Virus record (IMG/VR): IMGVR_UViG_3300042691_008709
Location: 1-55,912 of that record
DNA: 55,912 nt
Strand: one strand, 5' to 3'
From: a virus
The notes beneath the pieces are model-generated. The model was not told the DNA's origin. It was given only the letters and a program-made list of their open reading frames with translations, and ran no database searches. Below, in pieces: positions 49,062-55,843 of this stretch. How positions within the stretch are numbered: position 1 is the first letter of the stretch; the number at the start of each line of letters is the position of its first letter. Made by a program: the position numbers and the translations under genes.

Positions 49062-49305
49062 CTAAGTATTCATCTATATTGTTAATAGCTATGTCTAATT
49101 GTTTCTCTAGTAAATCATCTGTAGCTTTAGGGAAAGTAAGTCTTCCGATTTCTACTTTAGTTTTTCGATCAACAAATGTTTGGAGGTTAAAAAATTCTCC
49201 ATCTGCGGTTTTACCTATTGGTTCTTTGAAAGTATCAATAGTAACAATAATGTTTCTTCCGTCTTTTGTTTTTGCTTCTTTAGCGATTGATGCTGTTGGG
49301 TTCAT
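49042..49305 (-). CDS. Hypothetical protein, 87 aa
   Basis: From ATG 49305 it reads MNPTASIAKEAKTKDGRNII. An earlier in-frame ATG at 49341 is also possible but would overlap the 41-aa frame upstream; the A-rich run just before 49305 favours the later start. Alpha/beta, ending in helices (DDLLEKQLDIAINNIDEYLD). It overlaps the following gene by 20 bp. No family recognised. Confidence 0.5.
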   Translation of the reverse strand: MNPTASIAKEAKTKDGRNIIVTIDTFKEPIGKTADGEFFNLQTFVDRKTKVEIGRLTFPKATDDLLEKQLDIAINNIDEYLDVISKG

Positions 49306-49318
49306 ATATGTTTTTGTT

Positions 49319-49444
49319 TTAAATTCTGTAACTATACCCATCGTAGGTAAAATATTGCATTGGTGCTATTGTGTGGTAATTATTTATGTAATAAATATTA
49401 CAAATAGCAAATACCATAACTCTTAATCTTCCTTCGTTTGTCAT
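49319..49444 (-). CDS. Possible 41-aa protein
   Basis: Reads MTNEGRLRVMVFAICNIYYI onward and ends TYDGYSYRI. The hydrophobic middle (VMVFAICNIYYI) might be a membrane or amphipathic segment. It fills the gap between two larger genes. Low support beyond protein-like composition. Confidence 0.35.
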   Translation of the reverse strand: MTNEGRLRVMVFAICNIYYINNYHTIAPMQYFTYDGYSYRI

Positions 49445-49446
49445 AT

Positions 49447-49914
49447 CTATTCTTTTACGTGTATTTCTCGATAATATTTATCTGTATAAGACTCAGGAGA
49501 TAATACTATCACTCCTTCTTGAGCCACAAAATTCAGTACATTGTCGATAAATTCAGATGTTTCTTTCTTATTCAACTCTGTTAAACTCTTTACCATGTGT
49601 TTATCGTATTTCTTTTTACCTACTACTACTCTTATTTGATAGCATAGGAACATTGGAGCCATTACTTCTTTATGTAGTTCTTCAACTGTTGTATAGTGAC
49701 TAAAAGATTCATTTTGTAAACAAGTCTTTAGTATAGCTCCCCAGTAATATCCAAATTGAGATACGCTAGGACGTTTATGACGCTCTTTAATAGTTAACTC
49801 GAACTCTTTTCCTGCTAAAGATTCTCTTTGTTCTTGCCAAAGTTCTACATTGTAGAATGATATGTTTCCGTTTGGTAGAACTCTCCCGAAGTGACGGATT
49901 TGAATGTTTGCCAT
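49447..49914 (-). CDS. NinB-like recombination protein
   Basis: 155 aa. The pattern KRPSVSQFGYYWGAILKTC, TTVEELHKEVMAPMFLC and a C-terminal ETSEFIDNVLNFVA helix fits the NinB/Orf-type family, which binds ssDNA and supports RecA-style or annealing recombination in lambda-like phages. The first 40 residues form a beta barrel-like part (IQIRHFGRVLPNGNISFYNV). It lies three genes from the NinG homologue. Similarity is by eye; confidence moderate. Confidence 0.55.
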   Translation of the reverse strand: MANIQIRHFGRVLPNGNISFYNVELWQEQRESLAGKEFELTIKERHKRPSVSQFGYYWGAILKTCLQNESFSHYTTVEELHKEVMAPMFLCYQIRVVVGKKKYDKHMVKSLTELNKKETSEFIDNVLNFVAQEGVIVLSPESYTDKYYREIHVKE

Positions 49915-49930
49915 TTATTATTCTTGTTTT

Positions 49931-50016
49931 GGTACACATACAGGACTCGAACCTGTGACCTTCATGAGTTCTAGTTTGGGATCATGGCGCTCTGAACCAA
50001 CTGAGCTAATGTGTAC
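49931..50016 (-). tRNA. tRNA-like gene with enlarged anticodon loop
   Basis: Read on the minus strand it has an 8-bp acceptor (GTACACAT/ATGTGTAC, like the G-1:C73 pair of tRNA-His), T8-A9, a D arm GCTC/GAGC, a T arm ACAGG-TTCGAGT-CCTGT and a 5-6-nt variable loop. The anticodon arm is abnormal: the stem CATGA/TCATG encloses 14 bases (TCCCAAACTAGAAC) instead of 7, so about 9 nt are extra between D and T arms. No GTG anticodon is present although the acceptor looks like tRNA-His. CCA is not encoded. It may be a decayed tRNA, a special decoy or an unusual functional RNA. Confidence 0.6.
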
Positions 50017-50029
50017 TGTTAATTGTTAA

Positions 50030-50818
50030 TTAGAACATATCTCCTTCTTCATCTCCTGGATTAAAGATAATCTCCTTCTCTTCTTCCTCCATTTTAACTT
50101 CTGATTTAGGAGTTGATTTAGATTTAGAGTTTAACCCATTATCTTGATTAGAATCTACTTTAGGAGCAGGATTACTAGCTCTATTCTTAGCATAGTATTC
50201 TTTTAAGTAAGTTTCAATCTCTGTTTGTAATTTACCCGCTTCAATATCATCTTCATCGCTAATAGAAGATAATTCATAAACAGGAGCCTTGTATTTAACC
50301 GCGCCATTCTTTTCATCAGTATCTTTTTCTACTTTGATAGCGTTTGACCAAATATCATTCTTTTTAGCAAACTCGAACCAATGAAATAAAGCTGCGCCAT
50401 TCAACTGTAAATTCACTAGAGTCATTTCACCTTTCTTAGATTTAATAGCAGCGTACAGAGAGATCGTGTACTTGATATTATCATCCATTACCTCTTTTAA
50501 ATCTTTGAATACTCCCGTCCACTCTGTGTTAGGTTTTTTAGTAACATCATAAGAGCGAATAGTTAAAATATCTGTTTCGATATTCTCAATCTCATTTGCA
50601 ATGTAAGACTTTTGTTTCTTTTGATTGTATCCTTTAAGCGTGTACGCCATTGATAAAGGAATGAATACGAAAGGTTTAGGCATCTTTACATCTACTTTTT
50701 TATCTTTGTTATAATAGATAAAAGCTTCATCTTTAGACTTCCATTGAATAAAGAATTTTGCAGGGTTTGTCAACACTTGGTTGTCTGGTTTTCTGCGACC
50801 TTGTTGGTTATTTTCCAT
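50030..50818 (-). CDS. Candidate single-stranded DNA-binding protein
   Basis: 262 aa. An N-terminal beta-rich region (AKFFIQWKSKDEAFIYYNKD, PKPFVFIPLSMAYTLKGYNQ) suggests an OB-like fold. A disordered linker (NPAPKVDSNQDNGLNSKSKS) follows, and the chain ends with an acidic tail NPGDEEGDMF, similar to the acidic tip ending in Phe used by SSB proteins to recruit partners. It lies among recombination and replication genes. I recognise the architecture rather than a named family. Confidence 0.5.
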   Translation of the reverse strand: MENNQQGRRKPDNQVLTNPAKFFIQWKSKDEAFIYYNKDKKVDVKMPKPFVFIPLSMAYTLKGYNQKKQKSYIANEIENIETDILTIRSYDVTKKPNTEWTGVFKDLKEVMDDNIKYTISLYAAIKSKKGEMTLVNLQLNGAALFHWFEFAKKNDIWSNAIKVEKDTDEKNGAVKYKAPVYELSSISDEDDIEAGKLQTEIETYLKEYYAKNRASNPAPKVDSNQDNGLNSKSKSTPKSEVKMEEEEKEIIFNPGDEEGDMF

Positions 50819-50850
50819 TTGACTTGTTGTTTTAGATTTATACTTTGGAC

Positions 50851-50883
50851 TTTTATACGTTTAATTTTGATATAAAGTTACAT
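50851..50883 (-). promoter_or_regulatory. Extended promoter for candidate SSB gene
   Basis: On the minus strand ATGTAACTTTAT is followed by a TAAACGTATAAAAG stretch. One base of the TAACC core differs. A degraded copy of the palindrome (GATTAAAATATGCAAT at 50889-50904, 11 of 16 positions) lies upstream. Confidence 0.4.
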
Positions 50884-50909
50884 CTTTTGATTAAAATATG
50901 CAATAAATT

Positions 50910-51131
50910 TTATAAATATCCTTTATTTCCTTCTCTATATTCTTCTTTCGTTATTGCTATTACTGGCAGTCCTTTTAGTTTGGTGTTACATGGATGATAT
51001 TTTGTTATAAGTTTTCCGTCAACCTCTTCAATTTCAATACTCCATTGTCCTGCTGGCCTATAGTATTTTTTCACACTAGGCTTCCAAATCATTTCTGTAA
51101 TGCCTATTCTTGCGTATTTTGGTGGTTCCAT
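50910..51131 (-). CDS. Hypothetical protein, 73 aa
   Basis: Reads MEPPKYARIGITEMIWKPSV. It is beta-rich (RPAGQWSIEIEEVDGKLITK) with a basic C terminus. No family recognised. It starts 3 bp after the stop of the HU-like gene, so the two are cotranscribed. Confidence 0.45.
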   Translation of the reverse strand: MEPPKYARIGITEMIWKPSVKKYYRPAGQWSIEIEEVDGKLITKYHPCNTKLKGLPVIAITKEEYREGNKGYL

Positions 51132-51133
51132 AT

Positions 51134-51400
51134 TTAAAATAATAATGCTTTATCTGTGTATAGGTTAACTCTATTCATATTCTTCTTGTGATACTTTCTG
51201 ATAGCTATTTTACGTTCACTTACTGCATTGCCGTGGGTGTGGATAGTTCCTAACTTATTAATAGTTAGTTTGAATGTTTCTGCTTTAGAAAACATGATAT
51301 TCATCGCGCCGATGTGTCGCATGATAACACACTTTATCTGCTCTTCCGTGTACTCAGGATGCTTCTCTTTTAGTTTATGTAGTAGTTGAGCGTTTAGCAT
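51134..51400 (-). CDS. Possible HU/IHF-like DNA-binding protein
   Basis: 88 aa. The pattern NAQLLHKLKEKHPEYTEEQI, a hydrophobic helix (VIMRHIGAMNIMF), then FKLTINKLGTIHTHGNAVSE and a basic end (RKIAIRKYHKKNMN) follows the helix-helix-strand-GxGxF layout of HU/IHF proteins, with LGTIHTH in place of the usual GFGTF. It may bend phage DNA during replication or integration. It overlaps the neighbouring gene upstream by 7 bp. Confidence 0.4.
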   Translation of the reverse strand: MLNAQLLHKLKEKHPEYTEEQIKCVIMRHIGAMNIMFSKAETFKLTINKLGTIHTHGNAVSERKIAIRKYHKKNMNRVNLYTDKALLF

Positions 51401-51633
51401 GGCTGTTTATTTAGATTTTCTAAGAAACTCCATCTAATTTCAGCTTCTTCTAAAGAGTGGTGAAGAGTAGTCTTTTTATTTTTTCTTTTAACTGTATAGT
51501 AATCATATTTAGAAGGAATAAAATCTTCAGCACACGAACAATCTTTAAAACATTGACACCCCGTGAATCTCCATGTTCCTGTATGATGACACATGATATT
51601 AAGTTCATTTTCTTTTATCACTTCTTTTGCCAT
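51394..51633 (-). CDS. Small cysteine-rich protein, 79 aa
   Basis: Reads MAKEVIKENELNIMCHHTGT. The CHHTGTWRFTGCQCFKDCSC cluster has Cys and His residues that could bind one zinc. The C-terminal half is a basic helix. It overlaps the 276-aa gene by 1 bp. Family not recognised; a small nucleic-acid or regulator role would fit the operon. Confidence 0.45.
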   Translation of the reverse strand: MAKEVIKENELNIMCHHTGTWRFTGCQCFKDCSCAEDFIPSKYDYYTVKRKNKKTTLHHSLEEAEIRWSFLENLNKQPC

Positions 51634-52463
51634 TATACAGTTACTTTTAAATCTTTGTAATACTTAATACCATTTACTACTTTACCATCTTCTAATGAGT
51701 CAGAATTAGCTTTTAGATACTCTTTTACTTTACTTTCATCTATCATTAAGAACTCTTTAGGCACTAAGTTAATATCTACTACTTCATAAGTCCATGGATT
51801 TCTAGTTTTCTTAAATGATATTGAAATTGCAGGAGTAACATCCGTCGACTCGATTTCTTGTTTTGCTTCTTCTGCGTTTTGTTTAATGGCTTCTGCTTCA
51901 TCAGGCGTGGCATTTTCTAAAGCAGTTAACTCTTCTTTCTTTAATTCAACAAGTTTTTTATATTTCTCAACTTCCGTTTTCACTCTTTCAGTAAATCCTT
52001 TCCATCTTTCCTCTTTTACTTCTTTTTGATATGTTATAAGTAATGAATCACATTGTTCGATATTGCCTATTACATTGTATGTATTACTAGCCCATCTTAA
52101 AAAAGATTCGTATTCATTCGTTAAAATAATAAATCTCTTCTTCTCATCTTTCAAATACTCAATAGGGTCAACTTTAAAATCTAATACATAGTTCTTGGCG
52201 CCGTCATAAGCTCTACACTTATCCAAATATGGTTTCTTCCCGTCTGCGTGCATTTTCTCAACGGCGGATACTAAGTCATTCATTTTCCCTATTTGATTCT
52301 CCATAACCGATAAACTATTCTCATCAGTTACTTTGATTTGTAGGCAGGTTTCCGCCGCCTTATCGAGTTGTAATTTTACATTCTCAAATTTAAGAAGAGA
52401 TGACTTTAACTCAGGAGTTTGTACTATCAATTCTTGTAGTGTTACTTTTTCTTTCTTTGCCAT
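51633..52463 (-). CDS. DUF1351-like phage recombination-associated protein
   Basis: 276 aa, mostly helical. The start (KEKVTLQELIVQTPELKSSL), a middle coiled coil (MNDLVSAVEKMHADGKKPYL) and the end (DESKVKEYLKANSDSLEDGK followed by VVNGIKYYKDLKVTV) resemble the DUF1351-type proteins often encoded beside single-strand annealing or SSB genes. No enzyme motif. The assignment is weak, but the neighbours (candidate SSB, NinB, NinG) support a recombination or DNA metabolism role. Confidence 0.45.
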   Translation of the reverse strand: MAKKEKVTLQELIVQTPELKSSLLKFENVKLQLDKAAETCLQIKVTDENSLSVMENQIGKMNDLVSAVEKMHADGKKPYLDKCRAYDGAKNYVLDFKVDPIEYLKDEKKRFIILTNEYESFLRWASNTYNVIGNIEQCDSLLITYQKEVKEERWKGFTERVKTEVEKYKKLVELKKEELTALENATPDEAEAIKQNAEEAKQEIESTDVTPAISISFKKTRNPWTYEVVDINLVPKEFLMIDESKVKEYLKANSDSLEDGKVVNGIKYYKDLKVTV

Positions 52464-52479
52464 GGTTTATTTTTAGTTG

Positions 52480-52671
52480 CTAGTCTTGTTTTATTTTACT
52501 ATAATAATAATCAATTTCTTTTTGATTCGCAGCATCGTCAATAACCTCTTGCGATTTCCATTCAGATTTTAATCTAGCCACTTTATCATTAGAGCAATAA
52601 GAAGGAAATCTTTTATTTTCTCTTACTGCATTCATGTATTCTTTTTCTTTTCTATAAGCATCTTTTCCCAT
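52480..52671 (-). CDS. Hypothetical protein, 63 aa
   Basis: Reads MGKDAYRKEKEYMNAVRENK; highly charged and helical (SNDKVARLKSEWKSQEVIDD). First gene of the operon started by the promoter at 52713-52743. No family recognised. Confidence 0.5.
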   Translation of the reverse strand: MGKDAYRKEKEYMNAVRENKRFPSYCSNDKVARLKSEWKSQEVIDDAANQKEIDYYYSKIKQD

Positions 52672-52712
52672 GATTTTTAAATTTTATAGTTGTTAATTTT
52701 CTAATTTTAATA

Positions 52713-52743
52713 GTTAAACGTATAAAAATAAATAAGGTTACAA
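52713..52743 (-). promoter_or_regulatory. Extended promoter for replication-accessory operon
   Basis: On the minus strand TTGTAACCTTAT is followed 18 bp later by TACGTTTAAC. It is one of the two best copies and its leader resembles those at 30600 and 26850. Confidence 0.6.
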
Positions 52744-52771
52744 AAAATTGATTATTTATTCAAATTATTTT

Positions 52772-53191
52772 TTATTCTTCTCTATGAAGCCTAAATTTAT
52801 GGTATTGAGCATCTAATTTAGGAATAGGTATTTCATTAGGAAACACTCTTTTATCTACATCAGCTTTAATATTAAGCCATATCTCCGCCATCTTACACTT
52901 ACAATAGTCTTGGTATATCTTCTTATGTTTTTCTTTATCTTTAATACTTCTATCCTGGATGACTAAGTAGTCTGCTTTACAATTCTCTAATACTTCTTTC
53001 TTGATATTTTCATCAATAGTCATATCATTACCTGCCCATTTAAGCAAATCGTATAACATAGCTCCTGAGCGTGTGTTTGTTATTATCCCACAACCTTCAT
53101 TGTCGTAAAGGTTATAGAACTCTTTTAGGCATATAGCGCATAATGCTAATCCTATTGGTGATTTAAAATCTACTTTAGAACTCGTCTCCAT
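52772..53191 (-). CDS. Hypothetical protein, 139 aa
   Basis: Reads METSSKVDFKSPIGLALCAI. Helical, with several Cys (CAICLKEF, EGCGII, ENCKAD, DYCKCKMAEIWL). It overlaps the helicase end by 17 bp, a hint of coupled expression. Family not recognised; a replication accessory role is inferred only from position. Confidence 0.45.
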   Translation of the reverse strand: METSSKVDFKSPIGLALCAICLKEFYNLYDNEGCGIITNTRSGAMLYDLLKWAGNDMTIDENIKKEVLENCKADYLVIQDRSIKDKEKHKKIYQDYCKCKMAEIWLNIKADVDKRVFPNEIPIPKLDAQYHKFRLHREE

Positions 53192-54542
53192 TACTATTTC
53201 CTGTTACTAATCCATCAACTTCATTCATATTAAAATCTTTAAACGCTGAGTATTTACCTTCGAATCTAACGTACTTTCTGCCTGTTTCTCCGTATCTATT
53301 CTTAGCAATATTAATCTCGCAAAGTCCTTTTAAACTCATTCCATTCTCCATAGGGTCTGTTTCAAAGTAGTCGGGCCTGTATAATAGTAATATAATTACA
53401 GCGTTGGCTTCAATAGCTCCTGAACCCTTCAAATCACCCATTACAGGTTTCTTATTCTCTCTTTTTCCAACTTCACGAGATAATTGAGATAATTCTATCA
53501 TACAAAGATTGTATCTTTTAGAAAGCTCCATTAAACCATTACTTCTTAATCCTAATTGTTCCTCGCTGCTAATTCCTCTTGTTTCATCAGGAGTATTTCT
53601 CATAATTTGAATATAATCAACCATAACAACTATTAATTCATTCATTGGAATAGTCTTACGCATCTTCCTGATTCTAGTCTCCATATACTGCCAAGTGATT
53701 CCTGGAGTATCATCTATAACTAAATTATCTTTTAATCTCTGCTTATACTTCTTTACTTTTACTAAATCTTCATCTAATAATCCTCCTCCTCGTATAGCAT
53801 AGGAATTAATTGTAAGATTATTAGCCCACATATTCTTCATTAATTGAGTAGCAGGCATCTCTAAAGAGAATACAGCAACAGGTTTACCTTGTTTAATAGC
53901 TACATTATCAATAATGTTTACCATTAATGAGCTTTTACCAGAACCTGGGGGTGCCCCAACAACAATAACCTCTTGTTTTAATCCTCCGCAAACTTTATCT
54001 AAATCTCTAAGTCCTGTAGAATAACCTACTATTTCTTTTACATTATTCTGAGCTTCCATTAACTCGTTAAATGCTTGATCGAAAATATCAGTTGCTTTTT
54101 TATCTACAGAAAGATTGTTCTTAATACTCTCTATATCATTCACTGCCGTCTTTAAGTCTTCTAAGCAACTATTAACATCTCCTAATTCAGAACTAAGCTC
54201 TGAGTGAACTCTTTGAAGTAATGGAGTTAATTGGCGCTTAGAATACTCGTCGAAAATATCCTTTACATACTCATCTACATTCTTAGCTATTTTGTAGTTA
54301 GGCTCTGATACTTCTAGTCCTATTTCTTTCTTGTTGCACCCTGTTTTAATAAGCATATTGGATAATAGGTAAGTGTCTGATTTCTTACCTTTATCGTGGT
54401 TGTACTTAATAATCTTGTATTTAACCTTATTGAAGTTTGTGGACCATAGCGACTCAAATACTAAGTGTTCACAATTAACAAATAAATCAGCATTATCAGC
54501 GTACAGATTAAGTACTTCTCTTTCTTTTTGTTTTAAGTCCAT
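53175..54542 (-). CDS. dnaB: Replicative DNA helicase (DnaB-like)
   Basis: 455 aa. The N-terminal helical domain covers residues 1-150. The RecA-type ATPase domain shows Walker A GAPPGSGKS (196-204), the FSLEMP motif (225-230), Walker B VVMVDYIQI (305-313), and LSQLSRE ... GDLKGSGAIEANA. This is a complete DnaB-family hexameric 5'-3' helicase. It unwinds phage DNA at the fork and normally works with a loader and primase. The gene next upstream (54545) is the likely loader or initiator. Confidence 0.9.
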   Translation of the reverse strand: MDLKQKEREVLNLYADNADLFVNCEHLVFESLWSTNFNKVKYKIIKYNHDKGKKSDTYLLSNMLIKTGCNKKEIGLEVSEPNYKIAKNVDEYVKDIFDEYSKRQLTPLLQRVHSELSSELGDVNSCLEDLKTAVNDIESIKNNLSVDKKATDIFDQAFNELMEAQNNVKEIVGYSTGLRDLDKVCGGLKQEVIVVGAPPGSGKSSLMVNIIDNVAIKQGKPVAVFSLEMPATQLMKNMWANNLTINSYAIRGGGLLDEDLVKVKKYKQRLKDNLVIDDTPGITWQYMETRIRKMRKTIPMNELIVVMVDYIQIMRNTPDETRGISSEEQLGLRSNGLMELSKRYNLCMIELSQLSREVGKRENKKPVMGDLKGSGAIEANAVIILLLYRPDYFETDPMENGMSLKGLCEINIAKNRYGETGRKYVRFEGKYSAFKDFNMNEVDGLVTGNSNGDEF

Positions 54543-54544
54543 AA

Positions 54545-54967
54545 TTATTGTTCAAAAAATCCTTTTTTAGCAGGTTCTTCTTTCTTAAATTTCTCTTCTT
54601 TTTTAACTACTACATCGTTCCAATATTCCTTTTCAGGATTGAGCCATACATCAAGTCCTTTTAAATAACAGAAGTCATTAGATTTAATGTATGGCTCTAG
54701 TTTCTCTTTCAACTCAGCGAATGATATTTTCTTAACTACTTTAATAAATCTATCTTTAGCCGTCTTCTTATTTCCTTTTGGGTGTAGTTTCCATAATTCA
54801 TCGAACTCAGGAATAGATTTAGAGTCAACTATCTCTTTAGGGCTAAAATACTCTTTAATAGCTTCGTGGGTAGCCTTAGAATACTTTTGTTGTTTCTTAG
54901 TTCCATCCGCCAAAGTGAAATTGTAAATAAATACTTCTCCTTCTTGTGTTACTTCTAGTTTTGTCAT
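54545..54967 (-). CDS. DnaT/replication O-like protein
   Basis: 140 aa. After a beta-rich start (VTQEGEVFIYNFTLADGTKK), the segment IPEFDELWKLHPKGNKKTAK ... YLKGLDVWLNPEKEYWND follows the DnaT/replication-protein-O C-terminal pattern (FW..YP....A ... YLKxxxxWLN...W). Such proteins help load the helicase at the origin. It is 2 bp before the DnaB gene. Palindromic site 7 lies a few bases before its ATG. Confidence 0.65.
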   Translation of the reverse strand: MTKLEVTQEGEVFIYNFTLADGTKKQQKYSKATHEAIKEYFSPKEIVDSKSIPEFDELWKLHPKGNKKTAKDRFIKVVKKISFAELKEKLEPYIKSNDFCYLKGLDVWLNPEKEYWNDVVVKKEEKFKKEEPAKKGFFEQ

Positions 54968-54972
54968 TTTTT

Positions 54973-54988
54973 AATGCAAGTTTGAATT
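54973..54988. promoter_or_regulatory. Palindromic operator-like site 7
   Basis: Plus AATGCAAGTTTGAATT; minus AATTCAAACTTGCATT followed by AAAAAA, 5 bp before the ATG at 54967. It overlaps the integrase stop codon. No TTGTAACC promoter is attached. Confidence 0.55.
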
Positions 54989-55796
54989 ATAATTTAATGT
55001 TTGATAGTGGAGATTTTACTTGACTAATTAAATTAGTAGATACTTTAGCGTAAATCTCAGTGGTTTTAATATTAGAGTGACCAAGCAACTTTTGTATAAT
55101 CGACATATCTGTTCCTGCGTCTAATAAGTGGGTAGCGAATGAGTGTCTTAATAAGTGTGCGTGGATATTCTTTTTAATGCCAGTTTTTAACGTCCAATAC
55201 TTTAGTAATTCATTAACAGACCTTTCTGAGTACTGGTCTTTTTTTTGGCCGTTGAATAAGTAATTTATTGGTTTATACTCTTTAACATAATCTCTTAGTA
55301 ATTCTAAAAGTGATTGATCTAACATTACTTGTCTATCTTTATTATTCTTAGCCGCACGAATATTAATTACCATTCTTGAACTGTCAATATCCGTAATTTT
55401 AAGATTAATCAATTCTCCTACTCTTAATCCTCCGCCATACAGTAAACAAATTATTGCTTGATGTTTTAAGTTTTTAGGTTGTTGTATTATTAAAGATATT
55501 TCACTTTGCGAAAATACTTCAGGAAGAGTTTGTTGTTTTCTAGGATAAGGAATATCTTGTAAATTTAACTTGATGCCTAAAACAAACAGACAATAGTTTC
55601 TAAAAGTTGCTACAATCTGTTTGTGATAGTTTCTGTTTTCAATAGTTAATAGATAATCTTTAATATAATCAATAGTTGGATTTTCTCCGCATTTATCAAA
55701 AATTACTTTCAAACATGAACAATAAGTTTCAATAGTATTGTAGGAATATTTCCTTACCATTAATTCTCTTTTAAATTTGTTAATTTTATCGCTCAT
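54987..55796 (-). CDS. int: Tyrosine recombinase/integrase
   Basis: 269 aa. The N-terminal SAM-like core-binding domain covers about residues 1-90. The catalytic domain shows Arg125 (GGGLRVGELI), Lys150, His214-x-x-Arg217 (HAHLLRHSF), His240 (LLGHSNI) and nucleophile Tyr249 (TEIYA). All catalytic residues are present. The sequence looks XerC/D-like, and its length fits a minimal integrase without an arm-binding domain. It should integrate the phage into the host chromosome or resolve multimers. The attachment site was not found. Confidence 0.88.
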   Translation of the reverse strand: MSDKINKFKRELMVRKYSYNTIETYCSCLKVIFDKCGENPTIDYIKDYLLTIENRNYHKQIVATFRNYCLFVLGIKLNLQDIPYPRKQQTLPEVFSQSEISLIIQQPKNLKHQAIICLLYGGGLRVGELINLKITDIDSSRMVINIRAAKNNKDRQVMLDQSLLELLRDYVKEYKPINYLFNGQKKDQYSERSVNELLKYWTLKTGIKKNIHAHLLRHSFATHLLDAGTDMSIIQKLLGHSNIKTTEIYAKVSTNLISQVKSPLSNIKL

Positions 55797-55843
55797 ATTT
55801 TTGTAACTAATTGATTTTTACACTAGATTCTATTAAATGAATG

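Noticed and set aside
49055-49426. A 123-aa plus-strand reading frame opposite the 49042-49444 genes
   Set aside because: It is antisense to two coupled leftward genes and has a Ser/Leu/Phe shadow composition.
49931-50016. An amber suppressor tRNA (CTA appears in the loop)
   Set aside because: CTA is not preceded by the required T33 and the loop is 14 nt. The phage also uses TAG as an ordinary stop codon (for example at 6541-6543), so recoding is not indicated.
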